Shown here: one piece after another, positions 54,718-63,315 of the stretch | Position numbering within the stretch: position 1 is the stretch's first letter | How the letters are laid out: every line of letters starts with the position of its first letter | Assembly: GCA_963836375.1 (NCBI GenBank) | Contig: CAWIJK010000004.1 | Location: 868,001 to 932,000 of the forward strand | Direction of reading: 5' to 3' | From: CAWIJK01 sp963836375 | Lineage (GTDB): Bacteria > Actinomycetota > Acidimicrobiia > Acidimicrobiales > RAAP-2 | Length of the DNA: 64,000 nt | Translations under genes and position numbers: made by a program | Notes under the pieces: generated by a model | Told to the model about the DNA's origin: nothing | What the model saw: the letters and a program-made list of their open reading frames with translations, nothing else | Databases searched by the model: none

Positions 54718-54812
54718 TTCCCGGGACACGGACTCACGCCCCCCGGGGCCTGTTCCCCCAGGTCGGAGGGGGTGCGGGTCGCCGGGACCGCCGGGCGCCC
54801 CCGGGTCCGGGG

Positions 54813-54818
54813 TACGAT
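54813..54818 (+). promoter_or_regulatory. -10-like TACGAT, leaderless promoter of gpmA
   Basis: TACGAT ends exactly 6 nt before GTG 54825. Confidence 0.45.
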
Positions 54819-54824
54819 CCCGCG

Positions 54825-55577
54825 GTGCCCGACCTCGTCCTGCTGCGCCACGGCCAGTCGACCTGGAACGCCGCCAACCTCTTCACCGGCTGGCGGGACG
54901 TGGGGCTGACCGAGGAGGGCGCCGAGGAGGCCCGCCGGAGCGGCCGGCTGCTGGCCGGCCGGGACGACCTGGACCTTCGAATCCTGCACACCTCGGTCCT
55001 GACCCGGGCCATCGTCACGGCCGAGCTGGCCCTGGCCGAGGCCGGGCGGAGCTGGCTGCCGGTGCGCCGCCACTGGCGCCTGAACGAACGCCACTACGGC
55101 GCCCTGACCGGCCTCGACAAGAAGGCCACGGCCGACAAATTCGGGGCCGAGCAGGTCCACGTCTGGCGGCGGAGCTACGACACCCCCCCGCCGGCGGTCG
55201 AACCCGGCAGCGAGCACCACCCCGCCGGCGACCCCCGCTACCGCGACGTCCCGGGCGACGTGCTGCCCCGCACCGAGTGCCTGGCCGACGTGGTGGCCAG
55301 GATGCTGCCCTACTGGGACGACGTGATCGTCCCGGACCTGGCGGCCGAGGCGCCCCGGGGAGGCGCGGTCCTCGTGGTGGCCCACGGCAACAGCCTGCGG
55401 GCCCTGGTCAAGCACCTGAAGGCCATCCCCGACGACCAGATCGCCGAGCTCGACATCCCGACCGGGGTGCCCTGGCGGTTCCGCCTGGCCGACGACCTGT
55501 CGGTGATCGACGACGACTACCTCGACCCGGCCGCCGCGGCCGCCGGGGCCGAGGCGGTCCGGCGCCAGGCCGGCTAG
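54825..55577 (+). CDS. gpmA: 2,3-bisphosphoglycerate-dependent phosphoglycerate mutase
   Basis: The 250-residue protein has the phosphohistidine motif LVLLRHGQSTWNAANLFTGWRDVGLTEEG, LHTSVLTRAI, RHWRLNERHYGALTGLDK and VVAHGNSLRALVKHL, the two catalytic His of cofactor-dependent GpmA. It interconverts 3- and 2-phosphoglycerate. Transcribed divergently from dnaK. GTG 54825 follows a TACGAT box by 6 nt. Phospho-acceptor loop and length are normal. Confidence 0.94.
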   Translation: MPDLVLLRHGQSTWNAANLFTGWRDVGLTEEGAEEARRSGRLLAGRDDLDLRILHTSVLTRAIVTAELALAEAGRSWLPVRRHWRLNERHYGALTGLDKKATADKFGAEQVHVWRRSYDTPPPAVEPGSEHHPAGDPRYRDVPGDVLPRTECLADVVARMLPYWDDVIVPDLAAEAPRGGAVLVVAHGNSLRALVKHLKAIPDDQIAELDIPTGVPWRFRLADDLSVIDDDYLDPAAAAAGAEAVRRQAG

Positions 55578-55605
55578 ACCCGGGCCGGGCGGTCCCCCGG
55601 CGCGC

Positions 55606-55639
55606 CAGGGCCGGGGCCCCTCGCCGAGCCCCGGCCCTG
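55606..55639. terminator. 12-bp GC stem-loop between convergent gpmA and glnK
   Basis: CAGGGCCGGGGC and GCCCCGGCCCTG flank a 10-nt loop, 29 nt after the gpmA stop and 26 nt after the glnK stop on the other strand. No T-run. Confidence 0.5.
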
Positions 55640-55664
55640 AACGATTCCCGATGGCGGGGTCAGC

Positions 55665-56003
55665 TCAGATGGCGTCCGTCCCCCGCTCACCGGTCCGTAC
55701 CCGGACGATCGACTCGACCGGGATGACCCATACCTTGCCGTCACCGATCTTGCCGGTCGCCGCCGTGGTGACGATGGCGTTGACCACCTCGTCGACCTGG
55801 GGGTCGTCGACGACGACCTCCACACGGATCTTGGGTACGAAGTCGACTTCGTACTCGGCTCCCCGGTAGACCTCGGTGTGGCCCCGCTGACGGCCGAAGC
55901 CCTGGGCTTCGGTCAGGGTCAGTCCGTGCACCCCGATGTTCTTGAGGGCTTCTTTGACGTCGTCCAGCTTGAACGGCTTGAGGACCGCCACGACCAGCTT
56001 CAT
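55665..56003 (-). CDS. glnK: PII nitrogen regulatory protein (GlnB/GlnK)
   Basis: A 112-residue PII protein with the T loop GRQRGHTEVYRGAEYEVDF (Tyr51 present), C-terminal TGKIGDGKVWVIPVESIVRVRTGERG (ATP/2-oxoglutarate site). Placed 34 nt after amt, it is the GlnK type that plugs the ammonium channel when nitrogen is plentiful. No glnD is next to it, unlike the usual amtB-glnK-glnD order in other actinobacteria. Confidence 0.93.
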   Translation of the reverse strand: MKLVVAVLKPFKLDDVKEALKNIGVHGLTLTEAQGFGRQRGHTEVYRGAEYEVDFVPKIRVEVVVDDPQVDEVVNAIVTTAATGKIGDGKVWVIPVESIVRVRTGERGTDAI

Positions 56004-56037
56004 GATGAGTTTCTCCTTCTGCTCGTAGGGGTCCGGG

Positions 56038-57606
56038 TCAACTGCCTGCCGAAGTGGGCGGGGGTGGGTTCGACTCTACCGTCGCCGTACTCGACGCAGC
56101 GTCGCCGGCCATGGCGAACTCGCCGACGCGGTGGGCCAGGGTCTCTTCGGGGAACGCCTCCTCGTCGTGGATCGCCAGGTCGCCGACCTCGAGGATCTCG
56201 TCCTTGTAGCGGGCACCCCGCAGGATCCAGCCGATCACCTTCATCAAGATGAATGTCACCAGGGCGGACCAGAAGATGACCCAGATCGCCGCCCGGAACT
56301 GTTCCCAGAGTTGATGGGCGGACCCGGTATAGAACAGTCCGTTCACCGAGAACGGTACGCACGATCCGCTGGCGTGTGCATAGACGTTATTGGAGGTGGC
56401 GATGACCTGTCCGGACGCATCGAGGTGGCCACAGCCGTACTCGACCATGTTCGGGTCACCCCACAGTCCGAGGAGCATGCCGCCGACGAAACCGGCGATG
56501 CCGTGGGTATAGATGACCCCGAGCGCATCGTCCACCTTGGAGAACGGCCTCACCTTGGACAGGTAGTTCCAACAGATCCACACCACCACGGTGCAGGTGG
56601 TCCCGACGGCGATGGCCCCGAAGCCGTTGACCCAGCCGGCACACGGTGTGATCCCGACCAGGCCGCAGATCATGCCGTTCACACCGCCCAGGAACGTGGG
56701 CTTCTTGGCCTTGGAGAGCCAGGCGTCCATCCCCATCCACACCACGACGCCGGCCGCGGTGGCCAGGTTGGTGTTCACCACCGCGGCGGCCGCGTCCGCC
56801 CCGGCGTAGTAGGGGTCACCACCGTTGAAGCCGTTCCAGCCGAGCCACAGGATCCCGGCGCCGACCGCCGCCATCACCAGGTTGTTCGGTATGGCGTTCT
56901 TGCGATCTCGGAGCAGACGGGGCCCGAGGACCCACGCGGCGACGAACCCCGAGACCCCCGCCGACATGTGGATGACGAACCCGCCGGAGAAGTCCAGGGC
57001 ACCCTCCTGGGCGAAGTAGCCGCCGCCCCACAGCATGAAGGCGTCCACGCCGTAGACGATGGTCGACCACAGCGGCACGAGCAGGCACCAGGCGCTGAAC
57101 TTGATCCGGCCGAGCACGCTGCCCAGGAACAGGAGGGGCGTGATGGCGGCGAAGACGAACTGGAAGTAGGCCAGCGAGGTCGTCGGGAAGTGGAACGGTA
57201 TGACCGTGTTGGCGGCCGACACCGCCTGGCCCTGCTCACTGTTGCTGTTGGCGATGGAACCGGGCACCCCGACGAAGTTGTCGAAGAAGTGTTTCACCCA
57301 TCCCACGCCGGTCAGGTCGTGTTGGACGGCCACGCCGTTGACCTCAGTGACCCCACTGCCTATGGAGTTCGCACCGAAGCCCATCTTGTAGGACCAGAGG
57401 ATCCAGGCGATGAGGACGAGGGAGAACCCGGCGAACATCATCGCCAGGACGTTGACCGCCCACTTCTTCTGGACGATCGAGGCGTAGAGGACCGCCAGGC
57501 CGGGGAGGCTCATCAGGCCGACGAAGGTGGCCGCCACGATCTGCCACGTGTTGTCGCCTGTATTCAGCCAACTCGGATACGGAACGGAAACTACTGCGTG
57601 TAGCAC
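56038..57606 (-). CDS. amt: Ammonium transporter
   Basis: The 522-residue protein has about 11 helices, including NTWQIVAATFVGLMSLPGLAVLYASIV, the pore region FSGGFVIHMSAGVSGFVAAWVLGPR (first pore His), LWLGWNGFNGGDPY, and THGIAGFVGGMLLGLWGDPN (second pore His). It has a C-terminal cytoplasmic domain of about 70 residues. A Cys-containing periplasmic insert (YGCGHLDASG to GSCVPFSVNG) lies between the last two helices. GTG 57606 follows GAGGAG. A GlnR-like box lies about 130 bp upstream. Confidence 0.93.
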   Translation of the reverse strand: MLHAVVSVPYPSWLNTGDNTWQIVAATFVGLMSLPGLAVLYASIVQKKWAVNVLAMMFAGFSLVLIAWILWSYKMGFGANSIGSGVTEVNGVAVQHDLTGVGWVKHFFDNFVGVPGSIANSNSEQGQAVSAANTVIPFHFPTTSLAYFQFVFAAITPLLFLGSVLGRIKFSAWCLLVPLWSTIVYGVDAFMLWGGGYFAQEGALDFSGGFVIHMSAGVSGFVAAWVLGPRLLRDRKNAIPNNLVMAAVGAGILWLGWNGFNGGDPYYAGADAAAAVVNTNLATAAGVVVWMGMDAWLSKAKKPTFLGGVNGMICGLVGITPCAGWVNGFGAIAVGTTCTVVVWICWNYLSKVRPFSKVDDALGVIYTHGIAGFVGGMLLGLWGDPNMVEYGCGHLDASGQVIATSNNVYAHASGSCVPFSVNGLFYTGSAHQLWEQFRAAIWVIFWSALVTFILMKVIGWILRGARYKDEILEVGDLAIHDEEAFPEETLAHRVGEFAMAGDAASSTATVESNPPPPTSAGS

Positions 57607-57730
57607 AAAGTGCTCCTCTCGTCCGGTCTTTGCCTCCCGGCGAACCGCACCAAGGACGGGGGACTGTGGTCTGGATCGCCCGCCATGGCAGGCGGCTCGC
57701 CCCTGCCGTTCGAAAGCATGCAGGGCGATG

Positions 57731-57757
57731 ATTTCTGCACAGTCACACCCGTGTTAC
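57731..57757 (-). promoter_or_regulatory. GlnR-like box upstream of amt-glnK
   Basis: On the minus strand GTAAC-N6-GTGAC-N6-GAAAT. The pair GTGAC/GAAAT matches the actinobacterial GlnR element GTNAC-N6-GAAAC in 9 of 10 positions, with an extra GTAAC in phase. Nothing else is recognisable in the 274-bp gap between the amt start and the next gene. Confidence 0.5.
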
Positions 57758-57880
57758 CAATGTGTGAACTGGACGGACCGTGCCTCGCGACCAGGAGATC
57801 GGCCGTCCCCCTCGTCTACGATCGTCCCGTCACCGCCGCCGGCGGCGGCAGATCCTCGAACGCCCGGGACGAGAGCGACC

Positions 57881-58444
57881 GTGAACCCCCCGATCCAGAT
57901 GCTGTCCGACGACCGCCCGGTCGAGGCCGAGACCGCCGCCGGCGGCGTCGACCACACGATCATGACCCTGCGCGGGGCGGGGGTCGTCACCGACGTCCGT
58001 CGGGTCGGGCGCATCGCCGTCGGCCTGTGCCTCGTGGGCCTGGCCGCGTTGACCGTCGTCCTCTTTGCGAGCGGCTTCGACAAGAACGCGCAGATCGCCC
58101 GGTTGCACCGCGACGGGGTGCCGGTACTCGTCACCTCGACCGGCTGCACCGGTCTCTTGGGCGGGAGCGGCAGCAACCCGGTCGGCTACGCCTGCCGGGG
58201 GACCTTCACCGTCGCCGGTCACCGCTACGACGAGCCCCTCCCGGGTAACACGCTGTACCCGCCGGGCTCGACGCTCCGGGCGGTCACCGTGCCGGACGAG
58301 CCCGCCCTGGTCACCCCGGTCCGTCTGGCCGCCACGGAGCACACCTCGGCGACGGTGTTCGTCCTCCCGACGGTGCTGGTGGTCCTCCTCGCCGCCCTGG
58401 TCGGCCTAGCGCTCGGCCACCGGCGGCACCCGAGCGATCCCTGA
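57881..58444 (+). CDS. Membrane protein with two helices flanking an extracytoplasmic domain, unrecognised
   Basis: A 187-residue protein from GTG 57881. A hydrophobic segment at about 45-67 (AVGLCLVGLAALTVVLFASGF) and another at the C terminus (VFVLPTVLVVLLAALVGLALGH) enclose about 95 residues with two Cys (TGCTGLLG, YACRGTF) that could form a disulfide. The enclosed domain, with DGVPVLVTSTGC and AGHRYDEPLPG, resembles DUF3592-type proteins loosely. Divergent from amt; function unknown. Confidence 0.65.
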   Translation: MNPPIQMLSDDRPVEAETAAGGVDHTIMTLRGAGVVTDVRRVGRIAVGLCLVGLAALTVVLFASGFDKNAQIARLHRDGVPVLVTSTGCTGLLGGSGSNPVGYACRGTFTVAGHRYDEPLPGNTLYPPGSTLRAVTVPDEPALVTPVRLAATEHTSATVFVLPTVLVVLLAALVGLALGHRRHPSDP

Positions 58445-58492
58445 GTACCGGGATCCCGCCGAGAACCCCCACATGGGCCTGTCAGGCAGACG

Positions 58493-58513
58493 GGCCGGTC
58501 AGCCGGCCTTTTT
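58493..58513 (+). terminator. Intrinsic terminator with T-run
   Basis: GGCCGG-TCAG-CCGGCC followed by TTTTT, the only classical stem plus T-run noticed in the window. It ends the 57881-58444 transcript and overlaps the stop of the convergent membrane gene. Confidence 0.65.
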
Positions 58514-59161
58514 CTGGTCGTCGGGCTTGGCCGACGCGGCGCGCTTGGGGGGTGTCGCCTTGGGCGTGTAGCGCTTGTTGGGCGCCGGACGCGACGATGC
58601 GGCGCTCTGTGCCCCGCCCGAGCGCGCCGTCCCGCCTCCTGCTTCACGCAGGTCGCGCTGGACCCGGTAGGCCCGCACCAACAGCCAGGCGCCGACCAGG
58701 ATGAACGGGACGCCGAAGCCCCAGTAGTGCAGGTTGAAGACGGCCAGGCCGTAGAGGGCGAACGCCATGCCGAGGAAGAGGCGTTTGCGGAGCAGGGCCA
58801 TGATCAGCATCAGGATCGCCAGGGCCACCAGGACGAGGGCCAGCTCGTGGTAGACCGCCGGGTTGACGTGCGCCTTGTTCGGCGCCGCCGGGTTGTCGGC
58901 GATCAGGGCGTTGATGATCAACAGGCCGATCCCGCCGGCCAGGGGCGCCCCGATCAGCCCGACGGCCCGTTCCTTGTCGTCGGCCGACTTGACCCGGGCC
59001 TCGAGCTCATCGACGGTGGGCGGCGGTGCCGGCTCGGGCGAGTCTCCACCGTCGCTTTGCGGCGGGCCCGGCTTCAAGACGGCGTTCTTGAGCCGCTCTC
59101 CGAGCGTAGGTTTGGCGGGCGCGTCGTCTCCGGAGTCGTCAGAAGAGCGGGCTCCGGGCAC
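58499..59161 (-). CDS. Four-helix membrane protein with charged ends, unrecognised
   Basis: A 220-residue protein: 80 polar residues (Pro/Asp/Ser-rich, ERLKNAVLKPG, VDELEARVKSADDKERAVG), four hydrophobic helices (LIGAPLAGGIGLLIINALI, YHELALVLVALAILMLIMALL, LFLGMAFALYGLAVFNLHYWG, VPFILVGAWLLVRAYRV), and a basic Ala/Pro/Lys tail ending KKAG. GTG 59161 follows TAGCCT by 6 nt. Similar architecture occurs in actinobacterial hypothetical proteins; no function known. Confidence 0.7.
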   Translation of the reverse strand: MPGARSSDDSGDDAPAKPTLGERLKNAVLKPGPPQSDGGDSPEPAPPPTVDELEARVKSADDKERAVGLIGAPLAGGIGLLIINALIADNPAAPNKAHVNPAVYHELALVLVALAILMLIMALLRKRLFLGMAFALYGLAVFNLHYWGFGVPFILVGAWLLVRAYRVQRDLREAGGGTARSGGAQSAASSRPAPNKRYTPKATPPKRAASAKPDDQKKAG

Positions 59162-59167
59162 CCCGAA

Positions 59168-59173
59168 AGGCTA
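59168..59173 (-). promoter_or_regulatory. -10-like TAGCCT, leaderless promoter of the 58499-59161 gene
   Basis: Minus-strand TAGCCT ends exactly 6 nt before GTG 59161. Confidence 0.4.
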
Positions 59174-59410
59174 GCGCGCCGTTTCGCGCCAGGGCGAAGG
59201 CACAAGGGCGCGGCGGGGCCGGCCGCGCACCCCCGACGACGGTGATTCGCTCCCCGACCTGGTACGGCCCCGGCCAACCTCGATCGCAACAGCGCGTCGC
59301 GGCGCTGTGTTGCCGGCGCGTGAACTCTGCGGGGCCCCCGGGGCCGACCGACCGACCCGGGCGACTCCCGGACCCGGCACGGTCCCAGTGCGACGGCGGG
59401 GGTGCGGCGC

Positions 59411-59416
59411 TACCCT
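59411..59416 (+). promoter_or_regulatory. -10-like TACCCT, leaderless promoter of the cyclic-nucleotide-binding gene
   Basis: TACCCT ends exactly 6 nt before ATG 59423; same hexamer and spacing as before the BTAD gene. Confidence 0.45.
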
Positions 59417-59422
59417 TGCGCC

Positions 59423-59857
59423 ATGGCTCCAGACACGAAGGACCTCGACCTCTCCAAGATCTGGCTGTTCTCGACCTGCTCGTCACGCGAGTTGCGCACC
59501 ATCCGCAAGGCGCTCGAGGAGGTGAGCGTGCCCCCCGGCCGGATCCTGGTGGAGGAGGGCACCATCGGGCGGGAGTTCTTCCTCATCGTCGACGGGGAGG
59601 CGGCGGTTAGCCGCAACGGCCGCCGCCTGGCCACCCTCGGGCCCGGCCAGTACTTCGGCGAGCTCGCCCTCCTCGACCGGCGACCGCGGTCGGCCACCGT
59701 GATCTCGGACACCGAGATGCTGCTGCTCGTCTTGGGGCAACGCCAGTTCAACGGGGTGCTCGACGCCGTGCCGGCCCTCAGCCGCAAGTTGCTGGCCGCA
59801 ATGGCCACCCGGTTGCGCGAGGCCGACTCCCGGGTCGCCTCGGTCATCTCACACTGA
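59423..59857 (+). CDS. Cyclic nucleotide-binding domain protein
   Basis: A 144-residue single-domain protein of the CAP/CNMP family. It has IWLFSTCSSRELRTI, then the cradle VPPGRILVEEGTIGREFFLIVDGEAAVSRNGRRLATLGPGQYFGELALLDRRPRSATV; the FGELALLDRRPRSA block is the phosphate-binding cassette with Glu and Arg. No DNA-binding domain or catalytic domain is attached, so it is a stand-alone sensor module. Followed 20 nt later by an F420/FMN-type gene on the same strand. Confidence 0.85.
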   Translation: MAPDTKDLDLSKIWLFSTCSSRELRTIRKALEEVSVPPGRILVEEGTIGREFFLIVDGEAAVSRNGRRLATLGPGQYFGELALLDRRPRSATVISDTEMLLLVLGQRQFNGVLDAVPALSRKLLAAMATRLREADSRVASVISH

Positions 59858-59877
59858 GCCCGCCGGTCGCTCCCACC

Positions 59878-60306
59878 GTGACCATGACGCTGAGCGAGGC
59901 CCTGGCCTTCGTCGCCGACCGTCACCAGGGGGTGCTCACCACCATCCGGGCCAACGGCCGCCCACAGCTGTCGAACATCGCCTTCGCCGTCGGGGCCGAC
60001 GGGCTCCTGCGCATCTCGGTCACCGAGACCCGGGCCAAGACCAAGAACCTCCGCCGGGACCCGCGGGCCTCGCTCTACGTGCCCGGCGACACCTTCTGGT
60101 CCTACGCGGTAGTTGAGGCCGCCGCCGACCTGAGCGCGGTCACCACAGAACCCCATGACGCCGCGGCCGAGGAACTGGTCGCCCTGTACCGCCAGGCCCA
60201 AGGTGAGCACCCGGACTGGGAGGAGTACCGCCAGGCCATGATCGACCAGGGCCGCCTGGTCGTCCGCCTGCGACCCGAGCGCGCCTACGGGATGCTCGGG
60301 GGCTGA
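59878..60306 (+). CDS. PPOX-class (split-barrel) F420/FMN-dependent protein
   Basis: The 142-residue protein has EALAFVADRHQGVLTTIRANGRPQLSNIAFAV, then RAKTKNLRRDPRASLYV, as in the actinobacterial PPOX-class F420-dependent family (TIGR03618-like). These reduce diverse substrates with F420H2, or bind biliverdin or FMN. GTG 59878 or ATG 59884 is the start. The final 22 nt overlap the convergent Fe-S oxidoreductase gene. F420 use is inferred from the family. Confidence 0.8.
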   Translation: MTMTLSEALAFVADRHQGVLTTIRANGRPQLSNIAFAVGADGLLRISVTETRAKTKNLRRDPRASLYVPGDTFWSYAVVEAAADLSAVTTEPHDAAAEELVALYRQAQGEHPDWEEYRQAMIDQGRLVVRLRPERAYGMLGG

Positions 60307-62438
60307 GCCTCGCCCCCCCCGTCGGCCGGGGCGGTGCCCGGCCCGGCCTCGGAGTCGGCGGACGGAGCGGTGACCCCGGCCAGGAGGGACTCCTCGAAGA
60401 GCTGGGAGAGGTCGAGGACCCGCACCTCGTCCTCCTTGGCGTTGGCCCGCACGGCGTCGTCCAGCATGATCATGCAGTAGGGGCAGGCCGTCGAGACCAC
60501 GTCGGCCCCGGTGCCGAGGGCCTCGGCCGTCCGATCCATGTTGATCCGGGTCCCGATGTTCTCCTCCAGCCACATCCGGGCCCCACCGGCCCCGCAGCAA
60601 AAACCCCGCTCGCGGCAGCGCTTCATCTCCACCTGGGTGGCCCCGGGGATGGCGTCGATGACCGACCGGGGCTCGTCGAACACCCGGTTGTGCCGGCCGA
60701 GGTAGCACGGGTCGTGGTAGGTGACCGTGCCCGAGTAGCCGGTCCCGGCCACCAGCTTGCCCGCCGCCACCAGGTGCTCGAGCAGCTGGGCGTGGTGGAT
60801 CACCTCGAAGTCCCCCCCGAGGGCCGGGTACTCGTTCTTGATCGAGTTGAAGCAGTGGGGGCAGCTGGCGATGATCTTCTTGGCCCCGGCCTCGTTCAGG
60901 GTGGCCACGTTGAGCTTGGCCTGCTCCTGATACAGGTACTCGTTCCCGAGACGCCGGGCCGGGTCACCGGTGCAGGACTCCTTGGGGCCCAAGATGGCGA
61001 AGGTCACCCCGGCCCGGTGCAGCATGCGGGCCGTGGCCTGCACCCCCTTGCGGGCCCGCTCGTCGAGCGCCCCGGCGCAGCCGACCCAGTACAGGTACTC
61101 GACGTCGTCGGGCACGGTCCCCGAGACCACCGGGATCTCGAAGTCCAGGCTCTGGGTCCACTCGGTCCGTTTGGACTGTCCGAGACCCCAGGGGTCACCC
61201 TGGTTCTCGACGTTGCGCAGCATGAGCCCGGCTTCGGAGGGGAAGCGCGACTCCATCAGCACCTCGTAGCGGCGCATGTCCACGATGGCATCGATGTGCT
61301 CGATGTCGACCGGGCACTCCTCCACGCACGCACCACACGTCGTGCACGACCACAGCACGTCGGGGTCGATCGTGAAGGGCACAAGTGTCTCGGCCTCGAC
61401 CCCGGCCGCTGTCTCGCCGGCCCCGTCGTCGGTCGCCAGGTTTTTGCCCAGCAGGCGGCCCGACGAGGCGAACATGTTGTCGCGCAGCCCCATCATCACC
61501 AGCTTCGGGGACAGGGGCTTCTCGGTGTTCCAGGCCGGGCAGGCCGACTGGCAGCGGCCGCACTCGGTGCAGGTGGCGAAGTCGAGCATCTGCTTCCAGG
61601 TGAACTGCTCGACCAGGCCCACCCCGAAGACCGTGTCCTCGCTCACGTTCTCCATGTCCATGTCGGGCGTCTTGTCGAGCGCCCCCAGGGCCCGGGGTCG
61701 GCGGGAGAAGGCGACGTTGATCGGGGCGATGAAGATGTGGAGGTGCTTCGAGTAGGCCACGAACACCAAGAAGCCCATGATCACGGCGATGTTCAAGATG
61801 AGGAAGACGGTGACCAGGACGCTGTTGACGCCGCTCCCCAGGGGTGCCAGCCAGGACCCGACCGCATGGGAGGCGAAGGCCCAGTCGTTGTAGGGGAACT
61901 GGGTCGGGTCGGTGTTGACCTGTGCCCCCCGGTAGACGAGGAGGGTGATCATGACGCTGGCGATCATCGCCAGCACCAGCCAGGCGGCCCCGGTGTGCGA
62001 ACCGTAGAAGCGGGACTTGCGCTCGCGGCGCGACGGGGCGTTCTTGATGCGGATCACCGCGAACACGATCAGGGCCGCCAGCACGGCGACGGCGAAGAAG
62101 TCCTCGATGAACCCGATCCACGACCAGGTACCGATCAGCGGGATGTGGAAGTACCTGTTGAACAGGTCGCCGTAGGCCTCGATGATCGTGAGCAACAGGA
62201 TGGTGAAACCCCACATGGTGAAGAAGTGGGCCACACCGGGCACTGTCCACTGGAGGAGCTTGCGCTGGCCGGCCACCTCGGTGAGCTCGGCCTCGGCCCG
62301 GCGGGAAACCGGGCCCCGGGTGCGCTCAGGCGCCGGGCGGCCGGCCCGGATCAGGCGCGACAGCCAGTGGAAGCGGCGGCCGGCGACGGCGATGGCGATG
62401 ACCGTCACGGCCACGCCGATTGCGATCCTGACGGGCAC
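60285..62438 (-). CDS. HdrD/GlpC-like Fe-S oxidoreductase with cytochrome-b-type membrane domain
   Basis: A 717-residue protein. The N-terminal 250 residues have six hydrophobic segments including VAHFFTMWGFTILLLTIIEAYGD and SKHLHIFIAPINVAFS (heme-ligand-type His, NarI-like). Two [4Fe-4S] motifs, CTECGRCQSACP and CTTCGACVEECP, follow. Two CCG domains contain YWVGCAGALDERARKG...SCPHCF and YHDPCYLGRHN...RGFCCGAGGARMW. This matches the widely conserved actinobacterial iron-sulfur-binding reductase (mycobacterial Rv0338c-like). It probably passes electrons between a thiol/flavoprotein partner and quinone. An acidic Pro-rich tail is not conserved. Confidence 0.88.
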   Translation of the reverse strand: MPVRIAIGVAVTVIAIAVAGRRFHWLSRLIRAGRPAPERTRGPVSRRAEAELTEVAGQRKLLQWTVPGVAHFFTMWGFTILLLTIIEAYGDLFNRYFHIPLIGTWSWIGFIEDFFAVAVLAALIVFAVIRIKNAPSRRERKSRFYGSHTGAAWLVLAMIASVMITLLVYRGAQVNTDPTQFPYNDWAFASHAVGSWLAPLGSGVNSVLVTVFLILNIAVIMGFLVFVAYSKHLHIFIAPINVAFSRRPRALGALDKTPDMDMENVSEDTVFGVGLVEQFTWKQMLDFATCTECGRCQSACPAWNTEKPLSPKLVMMGLRDNMFASSGRLLGKNLATDDGAGETAAGVEAETLVPFTIDPDVLWSCTTCGACVEECPVDIEHIDAIVDMRRYEVLMESRFPSEAGLMLRNVENQGDPWGLGQSKRTEWTQSLDFEIPVVSGTVPDDVEYLYWVGCAGALDERARKGVQATARMLHRAGVTFAILGPKESCTGDPARRLGNEYLYQEQAKLNVATLNEAGAKKIIASCPHCFNSIKNEYPALGGDFEVIHHAQLLEHLVAAGKLVAGTGYSGTVTYHDPCYLGRHNRVFDEPRSVIDAIPGATQVEMKRCRERGFCCGAGGARMWLEENIGTRINMDRTAEALGTGADVVSTACPYCMIMLDDAVRANAKEDEVRVLDLSQLFEESLLAGVTAPSADSEAGPGTAPADGGGEAQPPSIP

Positions 62439-62543
62439 GGGTCCTCCTCGGGCTCGAAGTCAGGTGGTCAGTTGTGCTGGGAACATGTCACCGGCGCCGA
62501 CCGGCGCCCCCTCAGACCATCGTCGCGCCGGGAGCCGGCCACG

Positions 62544-63110
62544 TCAGCGGCGGAAGTTGTCGGCGTAACGGCTCGGGGTCGGCCCCCATTGGCCCTGGTA
62601 CTTAGAACCCAGGCCGGACGAGCCGTAGGGGCGATCGGCTGGTGTGGTCATCTTCAAAAAACTGATCTGTCCGATCTTCATGCCGGGGTAGACGGTGATG
62701 GGGAGGTTGGCCACGTTCGAGAGCTCGAGGGTCAGATGGCCGTCCCACCCGGCGTCGACGAACCCGGCGGTCGAATGGATCAGCAAGCCCAGTCGGCCAA
62801 GTGACGACTTCCCCTCCAGTCGGGCCACCAGATCACCGGGGAGGGCGACGCGCTCCACCGTGGAGCCCAGCACGAACTCTCCGGGGTGCAAGACGAGTGG
62901 GGCCTCACTACCGACATCGACCAACTCGGTCAGGTCCTCTTGGTCCTCGCGGACGTCGATCACCCGCTGGGTGTGGTTCCGGAAGAGGCGGAAGTACTGG
63001 TCGACGTGGAGATCCACCGAGGATGGCTGGATGCAGTCGTCCCCCAGGGGGTCGATGACGATCCGGCCGGCCTCGAGCTCCTCTCGGATCGTCCGGTCTG
63101 AGAGAACCAT
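62544..63110 (-). CDS. dcd: dCTP deaminase (dUMP-forming type possible)
   Basis: The 188-residue trimeric dUTPase-fold enzyme has MVLSDRTIREELEAGRI, QPSSVDLHVDQYFRLF, RLEGKSSLGRLGLLIHSTAGFVDAGWDGHLTLELSN and GMKIGQISFLKM. Actinobacterial homologues are often bifunctional (dCTP to dUMP). ATG 63110 lies 9 nt after TATCCT; translation further upstream falls in the tRNA-Gly region and is not part of the gene. Confidence 0.93.
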   Translation of the reverse strand: MVLSDRTIREELEAGRIVIDPLGDDCIQPSSVDLHVDQYFRLFRNHTQRVIDVREDQEDLTELVDVGSEAPLVLHPGEFVLGSTVERVALPGDLVARLEGKSSLGRLGLLIHSTAGFVDAGWDGHLTLELSNVANLPITVYPGMKIGQISFLKMTTPADRPYGSSGLGSKYQGQWGPTPSRYADNFRR

Positions 63111-63119
63111 GGCGCCCAG

Positions 63120-63125
63120 AGGATA
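63120..63125 (-). promoter_or_regulatory. -10-like TATCCT, promoter of dcd
   Basis: Minus-strand TATCCT ends 9 nt before ATG 63110, only 16 nt from the divergent tRNA-Gly gene. Confidence 0.4.
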
Positions 63126-63140
63126 GTGTGGTGGGCGCTC

Positions 63141-63214
63141 GCGGGCGTAGTTCAGAGGCAGAACATCAGCTTCCCAAGCTGAGAACGCGGGTTCGATTCC
63201 CGTCGCCCGCTCCA
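63141..63214 (+). tRNA. tRNA-Gly (anticodon CCC), CCA encoded
   Basis: Acceptor GCGGGCG/CGCCCGC, anticodon stem TCAGC/GCTGA with loop TTCCCAA (CCC), T arm GCGGG-TTCGATT-CCCGT, discriminator T and encoded CCA. Confidence 0.93.
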
Positions 63215-63218
63215 TTGT

Positions 63219-63234
63219 GATGTCTCAAGACATC
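63219..63234 (+). terminator. Short stem-loop after tRNA-Gly
   Basis: GATGTC-TCAA-GACATC forms a 6-bp stem 5 nt after the tRNA CCA, without a T-run. Confidence 0.35.
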
Positions 63235-63315
63235 GAGCACCGGCGTCTGGGACACAGCGTAGACCTGGGCCGCGGCTCAGGGGATCCGCTGGTAGTCCTT
63301 GGAAGGAGGGAATCG

